The notes: generated from the sequence alone by a model not told the origin. DNA of 64,000 nt from Pontiella desulfatans (GCF_900890425.1 NZ_CAAHFG010000003.1:992001-1056000); one strand, 5' to 3'. Numbered from the stretch's first letter, positions 37,233 to 46,070 are shown. A program made the numbers and translations.

Positions 37233-38834
37233 ATGAAAACAATACTTTTTGGAATGCTGATGATGGTGGCTGTGGCAGGTGCTGTTGCGGACAAGCCCAA
37301 TTTGATCGTGATTATGTGTGATGATCTGGGCTATGCGGATGTGGGGTTTAATGGATGCACGGATATTCCGACGCCCAATATAGACCGTATTGCGGATAAC
37401 GGGGTTCGCTGTACCAGCGGCTATGCGCCGTATTCTGTCTGCGGACCGAGCCGGGCCGGGTTTATTACCGGCCGTTATGGCCAGCGTTTCGGATTTGAGC
37501 GAAATCCACAGCATCGCGTGGATGATCCGAATATGGGGGTTCCGCTTTCGGAACGGATGTTTTCCGAAGTGCTTAAACCCGTTGGATACACCTCCGGTAT
37601 TGTGGGGAAGTGGCATCTGGGAGCGCACGAAACGCTGCATCCGCTCGCGCGCGATTTTGACTACTTCTATGGTCATCTCGGTGGAGGCCACCGCTTTTTC
37701 CCGGAAGACCTGACAATTGAAGGGCATGGGAAAAATGAAGAAGAGAGTTACCGGACCAAGATTCTGCACAATCACGAAATGGTGGAGACGAGTAAATATC
37801 TTACCGATGAATTTTCTGATGCCGCAGTTGAATTTATTGGTCAGAGCAAAGAGCAACCGTTTTTCCTGTTTCTCTCCTATAACGCACCGCATCTTCCATT
37901 GCAGGCGTCGGACGAGTATTTAGATCGTTTTCCGACTCTTGAAGGTAAACGGAAAGTTTATGCGGCCATGGTGAGTGCGGTGGATGATGGAGTCGGGCAG
38001 GTTTTCCAGAAGTTGGAAGAGCTGAATCTGATGGAAGATACCATTATCTTTTTCCTGTCCGACAACGGGGGCCCTGAACCGAAAAATGCTTCGGATAACG
38101 GGCCGTTGCGCGGGAGCAAAGGTGATTCATGGGAAGGCGGTTTCCGGGTGCCGTATGCGGTGCAGTGGAAAGGCGTGCTTCCAGAGGGCGTTGATTATGA
38201 TCACCCGGTGAGTTCGCTCGATATTCTTGCAACGATTACGGAGCTGTCCGGCGCATCAGAGGATCCGGCGCGTCCGTTGGACGGGGTGAATCTCATTCCT
38301 TATCTGACCGGCAAGAAGAGCGGTGCGCCGCATCAGGCGATTTACCTGCGCAAATTTGACGGTCAGAAATATACGGTCCGGAGCGGAGATTATAAACTGC
38401 ATACCCAATGGCATGGAGATGCGCCACGGCTCTATAACCTGAAAGATGATATCGGGGAGGAGCGTGATGTGGCCAACCAGAATCCGGAAAAGGTCCAGCA
38501 GTTGCAGCAACTCCGTGCGCAGTGGGATGCGGAGCTGATCGAGCCGGCCTTTCTCGGCCTGATTCATACGCCGGAGTGGCAGGCCAAGATTAAGAAAAAT
38601 CAGCAGTCATCAAAAAAGAAAGGGACATCTTCCTGGGACTGGTTTGCCGCGCTCGATCTGAATAAAGACAATGGAGTCACATTAGAGGAATGGATGGATT
38701 GGGGCGCGTTAAATGCGAAACGCAAGGGCGAGTCCTACAATGAATCGCGGCAAAAGGAATATTTCCTGGGGCGCGATGAAAACGGGAATGGCATCATTTC
38801 GCGTGAAGAACTAATAGCCAAAGCGGGGAAATAA
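37233..38834 (+). CDS. S1 sulfatase with C-terminal EF-hand pair
   Basis: 533 residues from ATG 37233, which starts a clear signal peptide; an in-frame GTG at 37221 overlaps the previous stop (GTGA) and is a real alternative. Metal motif VIMCDDLGYADVG, formylglycine motif CGPSR (Cys70), VGKWHLGAHE, LSDNGGPEP and WEGGFRVPYA are all present. The last ~75 residues hold two EF-hand-like calcium loops (DLNKDNGVTLEE and DENGNGIISREE) separated by a short helix. The sulfatase at 40270 has a homologous tail. The tail may act in calcium-dependent stability, docking or surface attachment. Confidence 0.9.
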   Translation: MKTILFGMLMMVAVAGAVADKPNLIVIMCDDLGYADVGFNGCTDIPTPNIDRIADNGVRCTSGYAPYSVCGPSRAGFITGRYGQRFGFERNPQHRVDDPNMGVPLSERMFSEVLKPVGYTSGIVGKWHLGAHETLHPLARDFDYFYGHLGGGHRFFPEDLTIEGHGKNEEESYRTKILHNHEMVETSKYLTDEFSDAAVEFIGQSKEQPFFLFLSYNAPHLPLQASDEYLDRFPTLEGKRKVYAAMVSAVDDGVGQVFQKLEELNLMEDTIIFFLSDNGGPEPKNASDNGPLRGSKGDSWEGGFRVPYAVQWKGVLPEGVDYDHPVSSLDILATITELSGASEDPARPLDGVNLIPYLTGKKSGAPHQAIYLRKFDGQKYTVRSGDYKLHTQWHGDAPRLYNLKDDIGEERDVANQNPEKVQQLQQLRAQWDAELIEPAFLGLIHTPEWQAKIKKNQQSSKKKGTSSWDWFAALDLNKDNGVTLEEWMDWGALNAKRKGESYNESRQKEYFLGRDENGNGIISREELIAKAGK

Positions 38835-38835
38835 T

Positions 38836-40266
38836 ATGAAAGCGATTTTGATTTTACTATTCTCCTGCAGCATCACTGTGGTCCTGGCCTCGGAGCGACC
38901 GAATATTCTCTTCATTGCCATCGATGATATGAATGACTGGACTGGGTTTCTCGGCGGCCATCCGCAGGCGCAAACCCCGAGTATGGATCGTCTGGCGAAG
39001 AAGGGGGTGAATTTCACGAATGCGCACTGTTCAGCTCCGGGATGTTCTCCAAGCCGGAATGCCTTGCTCTATGGCGCGGAGCCGTTTAATTCCGGGCTGT
39101 ATGCTTTTTATGATCAGGAAGGTTTTTCCAACGAAGTGCTGGAGGGCTATACGTCGTTGCCGGAGCTGTTCAAAAACAATGGGTACAACACCTATGGATC
39201 GGGAAAGATTCACCATCGTCGTGAACCTACGGATGCAGAATGGACAGAATTTCATGAGCCGCCGAAAACCAATCCGCTGAAGTTTGATGATGTTGAAGGG
39301 TATATTCAGGGTAAGAAAGGTAAGATGCGGTTTTCCCCTACGCTGAACCCTCTTGAAGATCATACGGATTATAAGAATACTTCGTTCGGTGTGGATGTGC
39401 TGAGTCGTGAACATGAACAACCGTTCTTCCTGGCCGTGGGCATTGTTCGTCCCCACCTGCCTTTCACGGCGCCGAAACAGTTTTTCGATCTGTATCCCAT
39501 GGAGGTGGAGCCCCCGCGAATCAACCCGACCGACCATTCGGATATTCCAAAGGTTGGAAAGGCCATGGCGAAAGTGGGGGATGATAATAAATTCAAAAAG
39601 GATAAGGCCTGGAATAAAGTGCGCAGAGCCTATCTGGCGTGTGTCTCCTGGGCCGATTTCAATGTGGGTCGTCTGATCGATGCGCTGGAAGAAAGTCCTT
39701 ATGCGGATAACACCGTGGTGGTTCTATGGTCGGATCATGGCTATGGCATGGGCGAGAAAAAACACTTCCGTAAATTTGCCCTGTGGGAAGAGACCACCCG
39801 GGTGCCGTTCATCTTCTGGGATGCCCGTGAAAAGAAAGCGGTTGCGGGCAGGGAAGTGCAGGATGGTGTTTCGCTGATTAACGTCTACCGCACACTGGCG
39901 GAAATTTCCGACCTGGACGTGCCTGAAAAAGCCGATGGGTTCAGTCTGGTTCCTCAGCTGAAGGATCCATCCGCGCCCGTCGAGGGTCAGGCCATTTGCA
40001 CCTGGGGCAGGGGAAACTATACCGTGCGAACCCGCGACTGGCGCTATACCCGTTACTATGATGGCGGCGAAGAGTTATATGATCATACCAAAGACCCCGA
40101 TGAATGGACCAATCTGGCCAATAACCCGGAATATGCCGATGTGAAGACCAGACTTTCCGCCAAACTTCCACAACAGGAAGTGCCGATTATTATGGAGGGC
40201 CTCGAGGGGTGGAGCATTCCATACAGCGCCGACAAAAAACTAGAACCGAAAAACAAAGGAAACTAA
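38836..40266 (+). CDS. S1 sulfatase, iduronate-2-sulfatase-like
   Basis: 476 residues with a signal peptide (KAILILLFSCSITVVLA). FIAIDDMNDWTGFLGG holds the metal ligands, CSPSR (Cys70) the formylglycine site; YGSGKIHHR, GIVRPHLPF, WSDHGYGMGEKKH and YTRYYDGGEELYDH follow. It resembles the sulfatases at 62944 and 18569 more than its operon neighbours. Only one base separates it from the previous stop. It lacks the EF-hand tail of the genes on either side. Confidence 0.92.
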   Translation: MKAILILLFSCSITVVLASERPNILFIAIDDMNDWTGFLGGHPQAQTPSMDRLAKKGVNFTNAHCSAPGCSPSRNALLYGAEPFNSGLYAFYDQEGFSNEVLEGYTSLPELFKNNGYNTYGSGKIHHRREPTDAEWTEFHEPPKTNPLKFDDVEGYIQGKKGKMRFSPTLNPLEDHTDYKNTSFGVDVLSREHEQPFFLAVGIVRPHLPFTAPKQFFDLYPMEVEPPRINPTDHSDIPKVGKAMAKVGDDNKFKKDKAWNKVRRAYLACVSWADFNVGRLIDALEESPYADNTVVVLWSDHGYGMGEKKHFRKFALWEETTRVPFIFWDAREKKAVAGREVQDGVSLINVYRTLAEISDLDVPEKADGFSLVPQLKDPSAPVEGQAICTWGRGNYTVRTRDWRYTRYYDGGEELYDHTKDPDEWTNLANNPEYADVKTRLSAKLPQQEVPIIMEGLEGWSIPYSADKKLEPKNKGN

Positions 40267-40269
40267 TTG

Positions 40270-42096
40270 ATGATGAATAAGTCATTAAAAGCCATGGTCC
40301 TGGGGGGGCTGGTTGGCGTGGTGTCCGCAGCGGAACGGCCGAATGTGGTTCTCATTGTCTGTGATGATCTTAATGATTATATCACCGGGATTCAGGGGCA
40401 GGCGGGGCATCCGCAAACCCTCACACCCCATATGGAAAAACTGGCTTCTTCCGGTGTGGCGTTCAGGAGAGCCTATTCAAACCATCCAGTCTGTGCACCA
40501 TCCCGTTCGAGTTTTCTTACCGGTATTTATGGCCATACATCCGGCAATCTTTTCTGGAATAAATGGTTTCAGAATCCAGTACTGAAGAACTCCCGCAGTC
40601 TGATGGATCATTTTAAGCAGAACGGCTATCACGTGGTCGGTTCCGGCAAAATGATGCATCATGGAAAGCCCGATGAGTGGAGCGAGTTCAAGTATAAAGC
40701 CGACTATGGCCCGATGGCGTATGACGGTGAAAAACGGGTGGCCCATCCGGGCGTGCCGAAGCCGTTCTGGGATATCGGTTCTGTCGATGGATCCTGGGGG
40801 GCGCTTGAAGATATTCCTTATGCGGACGAGGACAAACCGGGATCCGGCTGGATCTATGGGGACTGGAGTAAACTGAAAAGGTTTAATCCTGAAACCGATC
40901 TGACTCCCGATGAAATGAATGCAGAGTGGGCGGTGAATCAGATTGAATCATTTTCAAAACAGGATGGAGACCAGCCATTCTTTCTAGGCGTAGGTTTTAT
41001 CCGTCCGCACACTCCGCTGCATGTGGCGAAAAAATATTTTGAAATGTTCCCGCTGGATGAACTTGAGATGCCGCTGATTAAGGATGGCGATGCGGACGAT
41101 ACGCACTATCGTGAAATTTTCGATCCCGGGCATAAGGGCCTACGCTATTACAAGACCCTGATGGACTCCTATGATGGGGATAAGGAACGGGCCATTAAAA
41201 CCTTTACCCAGGCATATCTAGCCTGTGTAGCCGCTGTTGATGAGTGTATTGGTGACGTTGTTGAGGCCATTGATAACAGTCCATACAAGGACAACACCAT
41301 TATTGTCGTTACTTCTGATCATGGTTGGCAGATGGGGCAGAAGGATTATCTATTTAAAAACTCTCCCTGGGAGGAAAGCTGTCGAGTGCCGTTGGTTGTA
41401 CGTGCGCCGGGTGTGGCAAAAGCCGGACGAGTTGCAGAGCATCCGGTTTCGCTGATCGATCTTTACCCGACCCTCGTAGATCTCTGCGGCCTTCCGAAAG
41501 AAACCCGCAAAAATAAAAACGGGGCTCCATTGGATGGATATAGTGTTCGTCCGTTCCTGGAAAATCCCCAGAGTCGTACCTGGGAGGGACCGGAAGGGGC
41601 GCTTTCCATGATTTATGTCGGCGAGCTGAACAAAGGGTTCTCCTCAGAAGATAAAAATATGCTCAAAAATCAGCACTGGAGCTACCGCACCGAACGTTGG
41701 CGCTATATCCGCTACTTTGATGGGGTTGAAGAGCTCTATGATCATGAAAGCGATCCGCGTGAATGGACCAACCTGGCCGGTTCGCCGGAACATGCTGCGA
41801 TCAAGAAAAAACTACATCAGCAGATACTGGAAATCACCGGCCCGCTTGACCGAAAAACACCGACTCAGCAGACCGTTTCATCAAAACCGAAAAAGAAATG
41901 GAACTGGTTCGGCACATTGGATACCAATAAAGATGGCATAGTCACCGAAGGCGAATGGCTGACCTGGAACAAAAAGTCTGCCGTTAAAAAAGGCGATTCC
42001 TTCAACGAAGCCAAACAGAAAGAATACTTCGCTGCACGCGATGCAAATGGCGATGGTCAATTGACCCGTAAAGAGCTGGAAGAGAGCCTGAAATAG
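40270..42096 (+). CDS. S1 sulfatase with C-terminal EF-hand pair
   Basis: 608 residues; AAAGGAA lies at a good distance before ATG 40270 (a TTG three bases earlier is less likely). Signal peptide, then VLIVCDDLNDYITG, formylglycine motif CAPSR (Cys75), GSGKMMHHG, GFIRPHTPLH and TSDHGWQMGQKDY. The C-terminal ~70 residues begin with KKKWNWFGTLDTNKDGIVTE and include a second loop DANGDGQLTRKE, an EF-hand pair homologous to that of the sulfatase at 37233. It is the last gene of the six-gene operon; a terminator lies 150 bp downstream. Confidence 0.92.
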   Translation: MMNKSLKAMVLGGLVGVVSAAERPNVVLIVCDDLNDYITGIQGQAGHPQTLTPHMEKLASSGVAFRRAYSNHPVCAPSRSSFLTGIYGHTSGNLFWNKWFQNPVLKNSRSLMDHFKQNGYHVVGSGKMMHHGKPDEWSEFKYKADYGPMAYDGEKRVAHPGVPKPFWDIGSVDGSWGALEDIPYADEDKPGSGWIYGDWSKLKRFNPETDLTPDEMNAEWAVNQIESFSKQDGDQPFFLGVGFIRPHTPLHVAKKYFEMFPLDELEMPLIKDGDADDTHYREIFDPGHKGLRYYKTLMDSYDGDKERAIKTFTQAYLACVAAVDECIGDVVEAIDNSPYKDNTIIVVTSDHGWQMGQKDYLFKNSPWEESCRVPLVVRAPGVAKAGRVAEHPVSLIDLYPTLVDLCGLPKETRKNKNGAPLDGYSVRPFLENPQSRTWEGPEGALSMIYVGELNKGFSSEDKNMLKNQHWSYRTERWRYIRYFDGVEELYDHESDPREWTNLAGSPEHAAIKKKLHQQILEITGPLDRKTPTQQTVSSKPKKKWNWFGTLDTNKDGIVTEGEWLTWNKKSAVKKGDSFNEAKQKEYFAARDANGDGQLTRKELEESLK

Positions 42097-42183
42097 GAAA
42101 GTAACTGCGATAACTAGTCCACGGAAAGAATCCGGATGGAGAGGTTCGAAATCCTGTTCGGGAAACTGGGGTTGCGGAAGGGC

Positions 42184-42203
42184 CTAAGTTCGCATTACCA
42201 TCC
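42184..42203 (+). repeat. 20-bp direct repeat, copy 1
   Basis: CTAAGTTCGCATTACCATCC, repeated perfectly at 42320-42339, flanking the operon terminator. Confidence 0.8.
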
Positions 42204-42246
42204 TGTAAGGAGTGCCGATCAAGACGGTTGTTCAAAAAGCGAAAAA

Positions 42247-42278
42247 CGGGTCATATTGACCCGCTTCCGCACTTTTTT
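42247..42278 (+). terminator. Terminator of the GH2-sulfatase operon
   Basis: CGGGTCA and TGACCCG pair around TAT; a T6 run follows nine bases after the stem. Confidence 0.65.
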
Positions 42279-42319
42279 GTTGCAACCCATTGCTATAGCG
42301 AATGTTAACTTTTGGAATT

Positions 42320-42339
42320 CTAAGTTCGCATTACCATCC
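42320..42339 (+). repeat. 20-bp direct repeat, copy 2
   Basis: Perfect second copy of the 42184-42203 sequence. Confidence 0.8.
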
Positions 42340-42589
42340 ACTTTAAGCTGCATTTAAACCATGAAGCGCGTTGCATGTCGTTTCTTTATCAACCTTGTAA
42401 TCAATATGATACATGAATGTGTCTGGGTGTCAATAAGCGGTGCAACTTTCTGAAAAACGGTGAGTTTTGCTGGGCAAAACCCGAAGTTTCCTGCGCCTAC
42501 CCCCAATCTTAAACCACGGATCGGTGAACTTAAGGTGGAACCTGCGGTTCCCTGTTCCGTGTTCTGGCGGCCAACGAGCCGCCCTTCCA

Positions 42590-42666
42590 TGATGCCGTCG
42601 CGGAGCGGAGCCCGTCCCCGAAGGGGCGGCCCGGAGGGCCGAGGGCGGAGCGCAGCGACGGCATCA
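42590..42666. repeat. GC-rich cruciform-like structure inside the IS element
   Basis: TGATGCCGTCGC at 42590-42601 pairs perfectly with GCGACGGCATCA at 42655-42666; between them are two smaller hairpins (CCCC-GAA-GGGG and GGCCC-GGA-GGGCC). It lies just after the transposase stop codon and lacks a T-run. Confidence 0.7.
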
Positions 42667-42673
42667 CTTGCGA

Positions 42674-43519
42674 TCATGTTCTGACTGCTCCTTCCATGAA
42701 TACCTCGGCGGGGGTGCGTTTGTCCAGAGCGCTGTGCTTCCTCTCGTGGTTGTAATATTTAAAATAGCTGTCAAGGCCCCGATGCAACGCATGCCCGTCG
42801 GCATAGCATGCGGGATAGATTTTCTCATACTTCACCGACCACCACAGTCGTTCGATGAATACGTTGTCCAACGCCCGGCCTCGCCCGTCCATGCTGATGG
42901 TGATGTTCTCGTTTAACAGGACACCGGTGAAGGCGTTCGAGGTGAACTGGCTTCCTTGGTCGGTGTTGAATATCTCCGGATTCCCCTGCGTCAGCGCACG
43001 CTCCAGCGCATCAACGCAGAACGTGCTCTCCATGGTGCTTGAGAGCTCCCAGGCGAGCACATAGCGGCTGTACCAGTCGATTACGGCGGTCAGGTACATG
43101 TATCCATGCCGCATCGGGATGTAGGTGATGTCCGTACTCCAAACCTGGTTCACCCGTTCGATGTCCACATTGCGCAGCAAATAAGGGTAGATCTTGTGCC
43201 TCGGGGCGGGCTTGCTCGTGTGCGGACCGGGCGTGATGGCCTGAATCCCCATCAGCTGCATGAGGCGGGCGACCCGCTTGTGATTGACATCATAGTCTTG
43301 ATCACGCAACCAGTCCGTCATGCGTGGATAGCCGAACTCCGGATGCCGGAGATACTGCTCGTCGATCAAACGCATCAGAAGCAGGTTCTCCGGCGTTTCC
43401 GGGGCGGGGTCGTAGTAGAAGCCCGATCTGGGGACGCCTGCGAGCCTACACTGCCGCCGAACCGAATAATCGGTGCCGGGCTCCACCCAGCTGCGGCGCG
43501 TTGAAAGCGGCAGGCTCAT
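42674..43519 (-). CDS. IS3-family transposase, OrfB (DDE integrase core)
   Basis: About 281 residues from the ATG at 43519. HTH_21-like N-terminus (RRQCRLAGVPRSGFYY), then the integrase core with DDE residues in WSTDITYIPM, FNTDQGSQFTS and FIERLWWSVKYE. It is normally made as an OrfAB fusion by -1 slippage on the A7 run near 43525; the same frame continues upstream in overlap with orfA. The fusion is the active transposase that moves the element by copy-out/paste-in. Confidence 0.92.
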   Translation of the reverse strand: MSLPLSTRRSWVEPGTDYSVRRQCRLAGVPRSGFYYDPAPETPENLLLMRLIDEQYLRHPEFGYPRMTDWLRDQDYDVNHKRVARLMQLMGIQAITPGPHTSKPAPRHKIYPYLLRNVDIERVNQVWSTDITYIPMRHGYMYLTAVIDWYSRYVLAWELSSTMESTFCVDALERALTQGNPEIFNTDQGSQFTSNAFTGVLLNENITISMDGRGRALDNVFIERLWWSVKYEKIYPACYADGHALHRGLDSYFKYYNHERKHSALDKRTPAEVFMEGAVRT

Positions 43520-43800
43520 AGCTTTTTTTCGAGCCACTTCACGTCCATCTTCAGACGCCCGATCTCTTCGTAAAGTGGAGCCGTAAGCTCTTCTTCCGTT
43601 TGAGCCTGCTTCTTTTTCCCCGATGCAAAAAGATCCGGCGCATTCGAAAGCAACTGCTTCTTCCAATCCGAAATCTGGTTCGGATGGACCTGATATTCCG
43701 ATGCCAGCTCCGCCAATGTCTTCACGCCCTTGATGGCCTCAATCGCCACCTTGGCCTTGAACTTGTCCGTGAATGTTCTTCGTTTTCTTCCCATTTCCAT
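43516..43800 (-). CDS. IS3-family transposase, OrfA (helix-turn-helix)
   Basis: 94 residues: an HTH of the transposase_8 type (KRRTFTDKFKAKVAIEAI, ELASEYQVHPNQISDWKKQ) followed by a leucine-zipper-like C-terminus ending WLEKKL. It binds the terminal repeats and, alone, usually acts as a regulator. Its stop overlaps the orfB start (ATGA), and the A7 slippery sequence lies directly upstream. Confidence 0.92.
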   Translation of the reverse strand: MEMGRKRRTFTDKFKAKVAIEAIKGVKTLAELASEYQVHPNQISDWKKQLLSNAPDLFASGKKKQAQTEEELTAPLYEEIGRLKMDVKWLEKKL

Positions 43801-43837
43801 GCGTCCTTTTGTACCATGTTGAGGACGCAGGTTCCAC

Positions 43838-44235
43838 TTAAGCCGGTGGTCCGAAAATCGGGGTTAAGCGCATCCCCCGAAGTTTTACAGAGCCATTTTT
43901 GATGAATTGAGAGTTTCTGAGAATTCGTTCGCGGGAAACGCCGATGATGAATACGGCGAGATCCATATCCAGAAAATGGACAGTGGTCTCATGCCTCTGG
44001 TATTCCGGAATGACCACTCTCCGATTTGAACCTGTCAGCTCAGCGGATAAAGCAATAGAGTCAGATATATTGGTTCCAATATATAGCATCTTTCATACGG
44101 GTTTATGGGTATTGCTCCCACAGAGGTTGTCAAAAGGCTCCAGGCGTTGATCGAAACACCGGTGTTTCAGAGCACCAGTGACATTTCCGGAGCCTTCTCT
44201 TTTTCGCGGAAGCTGCGTAAAATATTACATGCTCT
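43838..44235. other. ~400-bp region between IS and toxin gene
   Basis: A - strand frame of 83 codons (44089-43838; starts MLYIGTNISDS, ends exactly at the IS target duplication) is the only candidate. It has no recognised family and weak support; it may be a short gene or a remnant. Nothing else is seen. Confidence 0.4.
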
Positions 44236-45156
44236 CTACTGCCATTGGCCCGAGGACGCCCATGTTGAAGAAAACGGCTCGCCGGATAGTTGGGCTTCTA
44301 CCATTGGACGGAAGAAACCGTGAAGAATACGGATTACTTCTCGAAAGCTGGCTGGAGCGATGTCCTCAAGTTCCTGCTTGCGGACAAAGGCGGCCCATTG
44401 TTCTTCTTTCCCGAATGATTCCGGGAATTCTTCTAAAAAGAAACGAGGGTTCAGGTCGAGCGGGGTTTCGCGCTGTTCAAAGGTGGCAACACAGGCTTTT
44501 TGCAGTTCTTCTCCGGCAATTTCCTCATGCTGGATGATATTCCAGACATCGTAAAAATCTTTCATGCGGCTGTTGAGCTCGCCCAGTTTGATCATCGCCT
44601 CAAATTTTTCGGCGATTACGGTCAGTTGGTGATAGCACCGCAGTTCCGGAGCAGGGAAGTCCAGCAGGGTGGGTACGGTTGCCTCAATAGCACCGGGAAC
44701 CAACGCATCGCCGAATCCGATGTCGATTTGTATTGGAATGCGACTTTGCCCGATAAATGCAAACCCCCGAATCCGGACGCCTTCATAGTCGGCATCTTCT
44801 TTAATCCGTTCCGCCCGAATGTTGTCGCTGTCAAATTCGATACCGTCCCCTTCAACATGGGTCTTGCAAATCTCTTGGACGATGGCTGTCAGGTTGTCCA
44901 GCGAGTTTTCCGTGAAGCCGAGCAGATCGATGTCTTTGGTGCTGCGCCGGCCATAGTCCGGTTCCCAGACCATGAAAAGAAGGGCGCCTTTCAGGACGAA
45001 ATTTTCCGAATGCTCCGATTTTGAAAGCCGGTAAAGAAAGCGCTCCATGGCATAGCGGGAAAGCAGACGGTTGAAGTTTTCTCCATGCTCTTTTGCATAA
45101 TTGCGCAGGCGTTGGAAAACGGAGTGAGCAAGGTTGCTGGGAGTGGGGTTGCTCAT
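44236..45156 (-). CDS. AbiEii-type nucleotidyltransferase toxin
   Basis: 306 residues. Nucleotidyltransferase signature FVLKGALLF followed by STKDIDLLG, then FPAPELRCY and EKFEAMIKLGELNSRMKDFYDVW, all typical of the AbiEii/AbiGii toxin family. Members transfer nucleotides to cellular targets and arrest growth, in some cases giving phage resistance (type IV toxin-antitoxin). Its start overlaps the antitoxin gene stop by 4 bp. The pair sits next to an IS element, between two parts of the polysaccharide locus, consistent with acquisition by transfer. Confidence 0.9.
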   Translation of the reverse strand: MSNPTPSNLAHSVFQRLRNYAKEHGENFNRLLSRYAMERFLYRLSKSEHSENFVLKGALLFMVWEPDYGRRSTKDIDLLGFTENSLDNLTAIVQEICKTHVEGDGIEFDSDNIRAERIKEDADYEGVRIRGFAFIGQSRIPIQIDIGFGDALVPGAIEATVPTLLDFPAPELRCYHQLTVIAEKFEAMIKLGELNSRMKDFYDVWNIIQHEEIAGEELQKACVATFEQRETPLDLNPRFFLEEFPESFGKEEQWAAFVRKQELEDIAPASFREVIRILHGFFRPMVEAQLSGEPFSSTWASSGQWQ

Positions 45157-45746
45157 ACAATGGCCTCCATGTAAGGGCGCATTACATTATACATACGGCA
45201 GGCTTTTGCGGCTTCGACCAGTTCATCGGCAGTGGCTTTTCGATCCCTCCAGACTTCTTTAAGAGCTTCGAGGGCTACATCCATGCCGATTTTGTTGCGG
45301 AATTTAAAACAATCCGCGACGGTTTTTGCCGGACTGTAGACCTTTAGAGGTACCCCGTTTTCAATATGTTCCTGTATGCCGAACGAGTAGGCGGTTCCTG
45401 TGACATAGGTGAGATTAAGCGGGTATTCGACGGTCGGCTTCCATGTGCTTTTGGGAACACTGATCCAGATGACATGTGGGCTTTGGGTTCCGATGTTGTG
45501 AAAGGACAGGGCCGACAGCAGACAGAATACGGCGCTGGGAATGCGCTTGGCGACTTCTTGCAGTTCGTAGTTCTGGGTGATTGGCGCATCGGTGCGTGCA
45601 TACAGCCCCCTTGATCGTCTTTCAAGCTGGCCGGATTTACACAGCATTGAAAGGTAAGCACGCGGGATTCCGACGGCCTCTACATCACGCGGACGGATAA
45701 TTCCCCTCTGGTCTGCCAGTTTCAGTATCTGTTCTGTTCGCTTCAT
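45153..45746 (-). CDS. AbiEi-type antitoxin/transcriptional regulator
   Basis: About 197 residues from the ATG at 45746 (an in-frame ATG 51 bases earlier is less likely). The N-terminal winged helix (QILKLADQRGIIRPRD, RAYLSMLCKSGQLERRSRG) matches the AbiEi_4 antitoxin domain, followed by a C-terminal domain (YSPAKTVADCFKFRNKIG, ALEALKEVW). AbiEi antitoxins repress their own promoter and counteract the nucleotidyltransferase without a stable complex. Translation is coupled to the toxin by a 4-bp overlap. Confidence 0.9.
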   Translation of the reverse strand: MKRTEQILKLADQRGIIRPRDVEAVGIPRAYLSMLCKSGQLERRSRGLYARTDAPITQNYELQEVAKRIPSAVFCLLSALSFHNIGTQSPHVIWISVPKSTWKPTVEYPLNLTYVTGTAYSFGIQEHIENGVPLKVYSPAKTVADCFKFRNKIGMDVALEALKEVWRDRKATADELVEAAKACRMYNVMRPYMEAIV

Positions 45747-46070
45747 TATGATTTTCCGTTTCCAAGGTATATAATCACAAGTAACTTGGATTAGCAAACA
45801 TTGGTTTTGCTTAAATTTAAGTGATGATGACGGCCGCGGTTGAGATCGTTATGGAGTACTATTTCAAACCCCAGCGCGCCCAGTTAAAACAAGCCCTCCA
45901 ACGCAACATGCCCAGCATGCTTACGTTCGGGGTAGCCCCGCCCGCAGAAGCCGCCGCCGTATTGCGAACTGCCATTTCAAAAAACTGGAAAGCGACAATA
46001 GAAAAGCATTGAAGCTTTTGGAAGGGGTGTCGGATCAATAATGGTTTTCAGTGACTCTCGGATTTGAGCT

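Larger units (their letters stand above)
42097..42534. other. 438-bp region between operon and IS element
   Basis: No gene. It contains a 20-bp direct repeat (42184-42203 and 42320-42339), a terminator (42247-42278), and the left copy of the IS target duplication at its right edge. The rest shows nothing recognisable. Confidence 0.7.
42535..43837 (-). mobile_element. IS3-family insertion sequence, complete (1303 bp)
   Basis: Perfect 12-bp terminal inverted repeats (GTGGAACCTGCG at 42535-42546, reverse complement at 43826-43837) are flanked by a 5-bp target duplication TTAAG (42530-42534 and 43838-43842). Inside are orfA and orfB on the - strand, overlapping at ATGA with an A7 run for -1 frameshifting. 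All parts look intact, so this is probably a recent insertion. Confidence 0.92.

Noticed and set aside
42490-43870. Second, outer inverted repeat around the IS element
   Set aside because: CCCC, CCAC and CTTAAG blocks partly match on both sides but with several gaps; not convincing as an older transposon end.
43838-44089. 83-codon - strand frame next to the IS
   Set aside because: Its end at the target duplication is striking, but the stop codon belongs to the original target sequence and no family or ribosome site supports it; mentioned only in the region note.
45821-46012. 63-codon + strand frame
   Set aside because: Good start context is absent and no similarity is recognised; kept only as part of the decayed-region description.
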